Part shown: positions 21,978-29,457 of the stretch, in pieces
Numbering within the stretch: position 1 is the stretch's first letter
How the letters are laid out: each line of letters begins with the position of its first letter
Source: Paracamarosporium sp. OC-R06-R3
Lineage: Eukaryota > Ascomycota > Dothideomycetes > Pleosporales > Didymosphaeriaceae
Length of the DNA: 29,457 nt
NCBI GenBank assembly: GCA_019828545.1
Contig: JACVRA010000143.1
Coordinates: forward strand, 1-29,457
Reading direction: 5' to 3'
Program-made: the position numbers and the translations under genes
The notes under the pieces: model-generated
The model's input: the letters and a program-made list of their open reading frames with translations, nothing else
Databases searched by the model: none
What the model was told of the DNA's origin: nothing

Positions 21978-22380
21978 GTTTTTGACTTCTTTTGGTTTTT
22001 GAGTGAGAGAGATCAGACGGGGCGCCAGTTCGAATCCACATTTTGTCTCTCTATAACCCGTTGATTTGTCTGGTTTCTTCAAACAATGTTAGGTTGGCTT
22101 AGATGTCTGCATACCTAGAGGGTTTTGCGCTTGAAAATGGACGCTTCCCGCTCTCATGGTGCTTCTGCAGCAATATGCATTTGATTCGGCTCTACACATT
22201 GCAAAACCTCCTTCATCCGTAATTGATTGAATAATTAGTTTTGGAGGCGGGTACATTATTATAGCAATTATAGATTCTTCCAATAACTTAACCAATTCCA
22301 AACAGAAAGTGGAATCCTGCTAGCTATTCGAGTATTGATAGTGACAGATGTACGGAAATATAAGTTGCATGCCCAGCTGA
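21978..22380. other. Intergenic, 3' flank of the ferric-reductase-like gene
   Basis: AT-rich, with no gene recognised. It may contain more of the repeat element, since the other copy is cut by the window end. Confidence 0.35.
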
Positions 22381-23231
22381 TCAGTCGGTCTTTGATCGAG
22401 AGCTGAGCATGCGATAGCAAGCAGTCGTGAGGAGTACTGTTGCACTCTCGAGCAAATATATCCGGATATGGTCAACGTGAAAGAAGAGGAGCGGCAGCAC
22501 AACAGCCGATCCAAAAACGTGTATCCTGTAAAACCACCGATAATTCCTCCGACGGAAGAATTGAGCGGAAGTGATTCCGAGAATGAAAAGAACACCCGCG
22601 CTGATCAATGCCACTACAATGTATGGGTTCTTGATGCTGTCCCAAAATATGCCGAATTGCACGAAAAAATAACCGTAGAACGATACGTGGAGAGCAAAGA
22701 GCGCGAGAATGATCTTTCCGGTGACTTTATGCAATGACATGTTTAGTCTAGAGTTATGCTTCAGCTGGCGTGTCGCGGCGAGCAGGTAGTGGATCGGTAG
22801 TTGCGAGGCTGCGATAAGACCAAATCGCTTGGTGAGGTGCAAGTAGTCTATGTTTGTAAGTATCTGCTCGTCCGTGCAGAGCGAAATCGTCATTTACCTG
22901 GCGCAGTCTCAGCGATGCACAAATATCCTAGCCATGCAGTCCATGCTATCCCAAAGACCCATTGTCCATATGTGCCGTATCCCTTCGTCACCTCTGTGCC
23001 CAATGTAATCTGAAATTTTCTTGCAGTACGAGCCAGCGTGGTTGCGGTGCTTTTCTGACGGTGTCTTTTTTCGAGTCTTCTGACCTGGTCCGAAGCTAAC
23101 AATGCGCCGATGGCAACGCTGAGGTGGATCAAAAGCTGCGAGATCTGTGCTAGGTTCGCGTACTGGTCTAAGGCCGCACGTCGCTGTACAATAAGCTCCG
23201 GCGTTTTTCCAAGAAACCTGTACTCGTTCAT
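22381..23231 (-). CDS. Heme-only ferric-reductase-like transmembrane protein
   Basis: Two exons: 22898-23231 and 22381-22847, with a 50-bp intron, giving 266 residues. The protein matches the ferric reductase transmembrane domain of FRE/NOX proteins (YLHLTKRFGLIAASQLPIHYLL, then the helix pair). Two helices each carry two His 14 residues apart, H151/H165 and H221/H235, the classic ligands for two stacked b hemes. Further hydrophobic segments lie at about 27-46, 89-107, 186-204 and 222-235. It ends at residue 266, straight after the last helix, so it has no FAD- or NAD-binding domain; full ferric reductases are about 600-750 residues. It could pass electrons across a membrane with a partner reductase. 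The 3' end is a clean stop with no coding sequence resembling FAD domains after it. Two CCGCGCGGG sites lie 209 and 269 bp upstream. Confidence 0.8.
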
Positions 23232-23439
23232 GGCGATGCGTGATGCCGTTTATCCCGAGAACAGAGAGCAGCGCCGGAAGAAAAGGACAGATTGAAAGCC
23301 GCAAGACACATAAAATATCTTACACGTGTATCCAGACCAACAAGTTGTACACTCGCTATGGATCCGTGAGCTAAATTAGCCTAACTCGAAGATTGGTAAT
23401 CACGGTCTTTAATATGCCTCGTTCGGCTGCCTCCACAAG

Positions 23440-23448
23440 CCGCGCGGG
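23440..23448 (+). promoter_or_regulatory. Candidate operator CCGCGCGGG, site 1
   Basis: Part of a 17-bp block (23433-23449, CCACAAGCCGCGCGGGT) that recurs exactly at 25024-25040. It lies 209 bp upstream of the heme-protein ATG. The core CCGCGCGG is palindromic, with everted CGG-type half sites. Confidence 0.6.
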
Positions 23449-23499
23449 TTCGCTAAGGCGGCAACAATTACTCAGGCCGCGCGCAATCCTCTTACAGAT

Positions 23500-23508
23500 C
23501 CCGCGCGG
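23500..23508 (-). promoter_or_regulatory. Candidate operator CCGCGCGGG, site 2
   Basis: Same 9-mer in opposite orientation, 60 bp from site 1 and 269 bp upstream of the heme-protein ATG. On the minus strand it is followed by ATCTGT, which also follows site 4 after a short gap. Confidence 0.6.
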
Positions 23509-24075
23509 CCCAGCGCCTCAATCGCTAGATCTCAGCTGACATGGTTGAAACACTAAATGAACGGAGCTCGGCCTGGAATTCCTGCAAAATTCATGCTCCC
23601 CAAGTAATCGCTCTACACCGTTACCGTTCTTCAGATATAGTTCATCAATAATTCTCGTATAAAGAGGAGATTTGGCCTCATCACCATCACTAGCCGAGTA
23701 TGCACATCTAATCATGTCGTGGCCAACATATCACGTCCTCAGTAGATAGAAATGGGCGTCGACCTAGCACTAGCTGTCAAGTTAGTACAGAGTAACGAAG
23801 TAGATACATGCTCCCTGCTCTCGAGCGAGCAGCTGTCAATAAGCCAATCAAGTCCTGTGACTAAGTTATAATGCTGTGCTAAGTACGTAAGAATCCTCCA
23901 AGAAGTCGGCTCATTGATGTAGATGCGGTGCGTGCTTGCTCAAAGAAATTATATACGTAACGATTTGTAGCAGATTGATGGATATAGATATCAGAGAAGT
24001 TTACTATTGATATTCACGATCAGCTACAAAATCGTTCATACTCCGCGTTGACGGTTGACCGTATACTTGGTCTGT

Positions 24076-24819
24076 CTAAAACTTTACGTAACCCCGTCCC
24101 TTGACGAAAGTTGCGTGCCATGGAACTTCTCCTTTTCCGCTTGCGAGCTGAGAGTAGAAATCGGCATGTGCGTCGCCGTCAATCTGCATGCCCTTGATAC
24201 TGCCATCGGCGTTACGCTCATCGGCGTAGAAGAAGCTGCCCAAGCATTAGTCATGAATTATCCCAAAAGGCCGAATTGAAACTCACCGATAACCTTGCTT
24301 AGAATAGCGAGTGTCTGCAGCACCAACAAGATAGCTGGTAGCCGACTTGCCAACACCCAAGGTCGTCGTGAGCACCATTGGGGCAATCCAGGTGTTTAGC
24401 TTGTTGCCTGTGTATATGAAAACCTTGCTGGTGTCCCCGGTGAGTGTCTCCCAGCCTTTTATGGCTTCCTTGGCGGCCGCGTAGACAGAAATGGTGTTGG
24501 TGTTGAGATCAGCGGCTAGGCTCTCGGTAGGAATAGAAAATAAATCGTCGCCCGCAGGGGGTGTGAGGGCCGCAGCGTTGTAGACGATGACGCTTGGAGC
24601 GCTTTGGAACTCAGCTTTGACGGCGTCAAAGACGGCTGAAATCGATGAAGGGTTGGACAAGTCTGCTTTGACAGCCAAATAACCCTCTGCAGCCTTGCCC
24701 TCCGCTGCCTTGCGAGAAGCAATAGCCACAGAATAGCCTGTGTTTGCAAACTTGCTGGCAACGGCGGCACCAACTCTCGGGCCTGAGCCGAGGATGAGGG
24801 CAACGGGCTTAGAAGACAT
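24076..24819 (-). CDS. Atypical short-chain dehydrogenase/reductase
   Basis: Two exons: 24287-24819 and 24076-24235 (intron 51 bp), giving 230 residues. It starts MSSKPVALILGSGPRVGAAVA, a Gly-rich Rossmann motif of the GxGxRVG kind. An in-frame extension to 24954 was rejected as leader because it has no domain and lies before the core motif. VYNAAAL replaces the usual NNAG. A YxxxK string (YTGNK, in KVFIYTGNKLN) exists, but it lies where SDRs carry the catalytic Ser; at the usual Tyr/Lys position the sequence reads LGVGKSATSYLVG, with no clear catalytic Tyr. Short SDRs of this type occur in many fungi with unknown substrates. It lies directly downstream of the Zn2Cys6 gene on the same strand, 235 bp apart, with a TATAAA box and a CCGCGCGGG site in the gap. 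Confidence 0.85.
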
Positions 24820-24910
24820 GGTGTTGTCGTAGGACTTGGTGGAGAGAGTGCGAGGTATTGATAAAGTGCTGGAGGTGCAACACTCCGATTCCGCGAGGCA
24901 CTCACCACTG

Positions 24911-24916
24911 TTTATA
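24911..24916 (-). promoter_or_regulatory. TATA box of the SDR gene
   Basis: TATAAA on the minus strand, 92 bp before the ATG at 24819. Its presence supports that start over the in-frame upstream one. Confidence 0.5.
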
Positions 24917-25030
24917 CGCAGATATGAGCGCTGAAACGCACCTCGGCTTGACACACAAAAGTCTGTTCAGTTACTGTGTTTCTCACGCGAGCCTATGAAA
25001 GCTCAAGAGCTGGGCCGGTGGACCCACAAG

Positions 25031-25039
25031 CCGCGCGGG
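25031..25039 (+). promoter_or_regulatory. Candidate operator CCGCGCGGG, site 3
   Basis: Lies 212 bp upstream of the SDR ATG and 15 bp past the stop codon of the regulator. It is part of the 17-bp block shared with site 1, in the same orientation. Confidence 0.6.
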
Positions 25040-25053
25040 TCTACATTCGTCTG

Positions 25054-26790
25054 TCAAACCAACAACGACACGTACCCCAAGCTGCGAACGCACGCTGCAA
25101 AGTCTGTATCGATGGTCAGCTCATCCTGTTTTGTCCAGACGCTCTCCATGATCTCCAGTGCCTTGCGCGCGGCTCCAAAAATCCGATGGGGGACCAGCGC
25201 ATCTGCCATCGCCCGCAAGCGGGGCTGTTCAGCAGGTTCGCAAAGGCAGCCCACGATGCAGTATGGCCACACCATGGTCCGCAGCAGCTCAGGCGCTGGC
25301 ATCTGATCCAATAGCTCCAGAATCCGTGTCACATTGTTGCGAATCCCCGCGCTTCCAGGCTGCCACCCAGAGACTGACACGGCGAGGTAGAGCAATGCGG
25401 CGTGCGCCCATACACGCGTGACAAACACGGCGCACCCGCCCGGCATAGGCGGTAACTGATCGTTGTAGGCGCTGAACAAGCTGAGCCGGTTGGACCGGGG
25501 TGTTTCTACTGCGGCGTCGAGGCGCGCGAGGTTGTCGAGCAGTGTCCGCTGGATTGCCGACGCGCGTGCCACCAGTTCCATCATGTCAAGCTTGCCAGCG
25601 TTTTTAAGAGACGTCTTCCATGAGTCGAGCGCAGCTATCTTGCCCAACTGTAAGAAAACCCAGTTCTCGCAGCCTACAAAGTCCTTTAGACTCAGCGGAG
25701 GTTCCTCGTCAGCATTCCTGCTATTCGTAAGCAGGCGAGTGTGATACCGGAGCAATTCAGGCGCTTCGCCCATGAAAATGCCGGCGATGATGTCGTCTAT
25801 GATGAGAAGCGCCGAGTAGAACCTGAATGCTGCCTGATCCGAATTCCAAGCCCCGCGCTGTTGACACGTTATATCCCAGACTGGATGTCCCATAAGACTC
25901 AGAACATCCCAGAAATCAGGCAGCTCGCCGGCGTCCGTAAAGTTCTCCGCGACCCCAAAAATCTTTTTGAATAGCGAGTTGGCCGCACCAAGGTGCTTGC
26001 GACAGTTCTCGAGGTTCCCGACCGATATCTCAAACCGTTGTAGCTGGATGATGCTTCCCATAATCCGGGCTGTCTTGACTAGCCCGTCTTGCATATTGGG
26101 TGAATCCACCGCCTGGATGTTGCGTTGAAGCGTCATGAATGTCACGTATAGTTGTTTCAAAAGCTTTTCCCAAGCAAGCTTCTTGCACGGATGATGTCCT
26201 GAAACAGTGCCATCCAGAGTGACCGAGAGAAAATATGTGCTGAGGCACAGTACAGTATGCCACATGGCCTGGTCACTTACAACAAGTTCCATGATCCAGC
26301 TGCGTCCACCCTCGAGCAGCAGAGGCCTGTAAAAGGGAAATAGAAACGGGAAGAAATAATCAAAGTAGAACATCAGGAAGCGACGGTCAAGCTCTGATTC
26401 CCCAGGTTTCCCATCAGGTGAGCTGCTTGTATACCGCCCGTGTAGGCTGTTCGAGGACTCTGTATGGTTGTTGCTTGACGTTGACACGGTGCTAGGTAGC
26501 GCTTCTGGAGAAGTCGTGCGAATACTTGAGCCAGGCGTTGACTGGATGACAATTGGCTCCAAAACATCAAAGGACGAGACTCCGCGACGGCGCGCAGAAG
26601 AACTTTTTAACTCGCGACTGATCTCGTCGGCTTTCGCTTTTTTTCTACGTTCGTCGTCCATCCATGACGGCCTCTCATCATCGAAATGGCAGGTGATTTG
26701 CAGCGTTGAGCAGTTCCTGCACACTGGTCGTCTCTCATCACATCCCTTCTTTCTCACGCGGCACGTCCAGCAGCCGTCGTAGCTCCTCAT
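25054..26790 (-). CDS. Zn2Cys6 transcription factor of the minus-strand cluster
   Basis: Single exon, 578 residues. The zinc cluster is at the extreme N-terminus (C7, C10, C17, C24, C27, C34; spacing 2-6-6-2-6), with basic RVRKKG between Cys2 and Cys3. A charged linker (ERRKKAKADEISRELKSSSARRRG) and a Ser/Thr-rich stretch (about 80-130) follow. Then comes an Acr-2-like fungal-specific domain of the Fungal_trans_2 kind (FYFDYFFPFLFPFYRPLLLEGGRSWIMEL onward). It is probably nuclear and the pathway regulator for the three genes around it that carry CCGCGCGGG upstream. Its own upstream region has scattered CGG triplets but no copy of that 9-mer, so autoregulation through it is not indicated. Assignment to the class is firm; the target is inference. 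Confidence 0.9.
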   Translation of the reverse strand: MRSYDGCWTCRVRKKGCDERRPVCRNCSTLQITCHFDDERPSWMDDERRKKAKADEISRELKSSSARRRGVSSFDVLEPIVIQSTPGSSIRTTSPEALPSTVSTSSNNHTESSNSLHGRYTSSSPDGKPGESELDRRFLMFYFDYFFPFLFPFYRPLLLEGGRSWIMELVVSDQAMWHTVLCLSTYFLSVTLDGTVSGHHPCKKLAWEKLLKQLYVTFMTLQRNIQAVDSPNMQDGLVKTARIMGSIIQLQRFEISVGNLENCRKHLGAANSLFKKIFGVAENFTDAGELPDFWDVLSLMGHPVWDITCQQRGAWNSDQAAFRFYSALLIIDDIIAGIFMGEAPELLRYHTRLLTNSRNADEEPPLSLKDFVGCENWVFLQLGKIAALDSWKTSLKNAGKLDMMELVARASAIQRTLLDNLARLDAAVETPRSNRLSLFSAYNDQLPPMPGGCAVFVTRVWAHAALLYLAVSVSGWQPGSAGIRNNVTRILELLDQMPAPELLRTMVWPYCIVGCLCEPAEQPRLRAMADALVPHRIFGAARKALEIMESVWTKQDELTIDTDFAACVRSLGYVSLLV

Positions 26791-27427
26791 TGCGGCCGTA
26801 ACGATAGTCGGAATCTCGATGCGGGGTTGACAGGCGGATGCGAAACTAGTGATGGCTGCCGGTACTATGTTAAATGATATCCAATCGGATTTTCCAATGT
26901 GGACCGTTGGATTTCTTCAGGAGCGTCCCATGCGCAAGAAGCGACACTGTGAGGCGAGTGTTCGCGGGCAGAGCGATAAGTAATCGGAGGCAGAGATCCT
27001 CAGGCCAGCTAGGTATTGGCTGAGTCAGACATGACAGATCGAGCGCTCAAGGTCGTACAAGTCGCGAACAACTCGGCAAACTCATGAATGCGTATTTGTT
27101 GACTACAACGCTCTCTTTCTAAAAAAAATAGTAGTTTTTCCATACAGACATGGCTTTCACAGTCGCGAAACGTGTTCTTGAAAGAAAGACCTTCCAGATC
27201 CAGTTCTCATTGGCGTTATCATTGCTGACTTCAACTAGTTGTTCATTCCCTCACTTTTCCTCAACATTCGATGCGAGCAGAGACAATAAATTCAGAGCAA
27301 ATACTCATAGTTGCTAGATTGGCTGTGCCAGGCTCAGGAAACCGACCCAGCTTCTATTAAACCCTTGACCTCCACCATGATCGAAAACTCAATTTTCGTA
27401 GACGCTTCGCCCAAATTTAAATCACAC
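26791..27427. other. Intergenic, regulator promoter and NmrA-like 3' flank
   Basis: No gene supported. A plus-strand open frame at 27311-27544 overlaps the NmrA-like 3' end and has no family resemblance. A run of A at 27121-27128 was noted without assigned role. Confidence 0.4.
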
Positions 27428-28514
27428 TCATTTGCCTTTCCAATGGCCAATGATCTCCTTCACCGTGACAGTCTCCATCTCCGGAAACAGTTGGTTCAAA
27501 GATCCCTCCTCGGGCATATCAAACATACCATACGCAACATATAGTCCAAACTTGGATTGGATATTATACAGTAAAGACTTGGGAATGAATGAATAGGCCG
27601 ACACGTGCGATGGCAGTTCCGTAATCATTCCACTCCGAAGCTTCTCGATCGAATCGTAGGCAACGTCAAATTTGTACCCTGCAATCGTTAGCTTAAAAGT
27701 ACAACGCCACGCAAGGCTAAACGTGCCTCTACATTCTTCGGCCATCTTGACAGCCTTGTTCCAAGTAGTTTTTTCACTGTAACAGACCATTGGATATGTC
27801 CACTTCGGCAAATCAAGCGATGCAACGACAAACTTTGCCAAGTCTTTGGTGTAAGTGAAAGTCATTACTTCGTTTCCAGTTCCAGGGATGGAGGCAGCTT
27901 TATTGGCAATGTCCAGTACGAACGTTAACGGTTTGAGATTCGATTCTACGTGTGGCATACCATAGAAGTCGACGAAGTACCCATTCTGAAACTGAGTCCA
28001 TTCCAGATCAGTCGTTTTGAGCGCTTCAATCGTTGCTATACGGAATGGTTGGAACGGAATCCGAAGCGTTCTGTATGACAGCAATGAGCCAAGGTATGGT
28101 GTAGCATGATCTTGGCAATGCCTACTTACTCGTCTGAAGGGATAACACCGCCCCAATTGCTTGCAATGAAGCGTTTTGTTACAGATGACTTAGCTGCTGC
28201 GGCCACCAAATCGAGCTCCGACTTGCCAGTAGCTTCAGTCAGGACGGCAAGAGTCGAGATGACAGTCTGAACGTTCTCGGATTCCAGTAGCTTGGACACT
28301 TGCTCAACATTGCTGTAGTCGATCGCGAATTCGTGGCTAGCCGAATCGCTATCATCACTTGCCTGAGATCTATCAATACTGAAGTCTTCCTAATAAAGTG
28401 TACTTCTACCTTGCGAGTCAGTACAATCACGTCATACTTTTGGCTCCTTCTCAGTGCGTCCACGATCGTTCTCCCCACACGTCCAGTACCACCAGCGACG
28501 GCGACAGTGACCAT
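27428..28514 (-). CDS. NmrA-like / isoflavone-reductase-like NAD(P)-binding protein
   Basis: Four exons: 28410-28514, 28130-28362, 27727-28070 and 27428-27678. Introns are 47, 59 and 48 bp, giving 310 residues. The nucleotide motif GGTGRVG (residues 8-14) follows strand VTVAVA. RKASDDSDS lies at the place that selects the cofactor in this family. The third intron has no GT donor that keeps frame; a GC donor (AGAG|GCACGT) does, giving ECRGYKFDVAYDSIEKL as in relatives. It contains the branch-like GCTAAC and ends TTGCAG. Reading through it would insert 16 residues without a stop. Relatives are NAD(P)H-dependent reductases or redox-sensing regulators; which applies here is unclear. One CCGCGCGGG site lies 278 bp upstream. 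Confidence 0.87.
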
Positions 28515-29289
28515 GACAGAACAAGTATTATGATGGACCGGCAATAATCAATGCGAATCGACTTACATGTAACGTTAATGTCGTGCCATTCGGACGTAAC
28601 GGACTTGAAAAGTCTGACTGATTTCTAATAGCCTGCATTCAATTCTGCACGTTTATTCGTACCGTCCATGGTGAGATCACTAAAGCGACCTAGTATGTAT
28701 GGGATCATACAAAATAGAATCGCGCGCGGTTCCAAAATTGGAATGGCGTTCCTAGGAGCAATGCAGGCGGGCCACTAAACTTGGTCCAGCTCCGCGCGGG
28801 CCGATCTGTGCCTCAACGGACCTCCAGGAATCCAACCTAAGAAGTGCAACAACTTGAGCGTTGGGTATGGGTGAACACCTCAAACCAGGCAGCAGGGCGT
28901 AGCTTTGTGCTTTAAGAAGCAGCTCACGGCTCGCATTGTACCGTACAGTTTCTTTCCCAAGCATTCGCACTAGACTGTGGTGTCACTTCTTACCTATAAT
29001 CGCTATTTCAACCTCAAGATGCTGATGAAATGCAACGAATGACTAAGTGAAATGGGAAACGTTATGTAACGTGGATAGGTTCATAATACAACGCAGCCAG
29101 GGTACGTTGGGTTGGGCTCGGGAAACCCGCGAACTCTGACGCTGGCTTGGCGGTCAGCGCAGAAAGCCTGCGGTAGACAATTTTCCGGTTCTCCGGCAAA
29201 GGTTGACTTTCCGATAAGTTCCTCTTAGTTTACTATCTATCGCTATACAGCCTGATCTATTCACTAAATGTCGTCTACCTCCCCCTCGT
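28515..29289. other. Promoter of NmrA-like gene and cluster edge
   Basis: No gene supported. It holds the CCGCGCGGG site at 28792 and a related CGCGCGCGG at 28721-28729. Right of 29200 the sequence runs into the dispersed repeat. Confidence 0.45.
28792..28800 (+). promoter_or_regulatory. Candidate operator CCGCGCGGG, site 4
   Basis: Lies 278 bp upstream of the NmrA-like ATG. It is followed by CCGATCTGTG; GATCTGT also follows site 2 when both are read in the same orientation. Confidence 0.6.
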
Positions 29290-29457
29290 TTGCTCATTCA
29301 CTCATTCACATTCGCTACCTAGCCCAGCTCACTCACCAGCCTACCACCCACACCTTTATCTATATCCTATATATACTTATTAAGCAGTCTTCATATCACC
29401 GAATCAAACAAAAACTCGTAATAGAGTTCTTTGAGCCGGGCTTCGAAGTGGCTTTTA
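29290..29457 (+). repeat. Dispersed direct repeat, copy B (cut by window end)
   Basis: Same orientation as copy A at 21808-21977. The 63 bases 29395-29457 match copy A at 59 positions, with only transitions differing. The repeat may continue outside the window. Confidence 0.75.

Larger units (their letters stand above)
23232..24075. other. Promoter of the heme-protein gene and SDR 3' flank
   Basis: No gene supported; small frames are unconvincing. The region around 23430-23510 is a sharp GC-rich island in AT-rich DNA, made by two CCGCGCGGG sites and an imperfect CCGCGCGC at 23477. Confidence 0.45.

Noticed and set aside
22030..22044. tRNA B-box-like sequence AGTTCGAATCC
   Set aside because: Flanking bases do not form a T-stem, and no acceptor, D or anticodon arm could be found upstream.
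24820..24954. Extended start of the atypical SDR
   Set aside because: In frame and with an ATG, but the added residues precede the Rossmann strand, look random, and include the TATAAA box.
1..29457. CRISPR arrays, rRNA genes, secondary-metabolite backbone enzymes
   Set aside because: None seen on either strand; the window is fungal nuclear DNA with ordinary protein genes and transposon remains.

Overview
The window comes from a filamentous ascomycete (Pezizomycotina). The protein families fit a Dothideomycete/Pleosporales-type fungus, but that rank is only inferred. The evidence is 44-62 bp introns with GT...AG ends (one probable GC...AG), two Zn2Cys6 regulators, a Fot1/Pogo-type DDE transposase, Gfo/Idh/MocA oxidoreductases, and an eroded ABCC transporter. 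All gene models below were spliced by hand from reading frame, splice signals and family patterns, without transcripts.

Layout. (1) 1-1.1 kb: partial Pogo/Fot1-like transposase on the minus strand with a mutated catalytic Asp. (2) 3.0-3.9 kb: an isolated SDR gene of the 3-ketoacyl-CoA reductase/17beta-HSD type. (3) 4.5-5.15 kb: a short, broken, ankyrin-like coding remnant. (4) 5.3-17.1 kb: a sugar-utilisation cluster. It holds a secreted GH3 beta-glucosidase (-), a Zn2Cys6 regulator (-), a Gfo/Idh/MocA oxidoreductase (+, divergent from the regulator), an MFS sugar transporter (+) and a second Gfo/Idh/MocA enzyme of the dihydrodiol/D-xylose dehydrogenase type (+). (5) 17.2-18.2 kb: a compressed ABCC transporter pseudogene. 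(6) 19.9-21.0 kb: a conserved-looking multi-pass membrane protein. (7) 22.4-28.5 kb: four minus-strand genes, namely a heme-only ferric-reductase-like membrane protein, an atypical SDR, a Zn2Cys6 regulator and an NmrA-like protein. Two copies of a dispersed direct repeat (about 21.8 and 29.3 kb) bracket this block.

How the genes may work together. In the sugar cluster the exported GH3 enzyme would release sugar, the MFS carrier would import it, and the two NAD(P)-dependent oxidoreductases would process it. All four promoter regions of the cluster carry one copy of the 13-mer CGGGGA[GT][TC][GA]TCGG (8004, 11021, 13031, 15814). I saw no other copy by eye, which makes it a strong candidate operator for the cluster's own regulator. 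The second cluster has a different candidate operator, CCGCGCGGG. It occurs twice upstream of the ferric-reductase-like gene and once each upstream of the SDR and NmrA-like genes, always about 210-280 bp before the start codon. A 17-bp version is identical at two of these sites. These two cluster-specific motif sets, each with a resident Zn2Cys6 regulator, are the most interesting content of the window.
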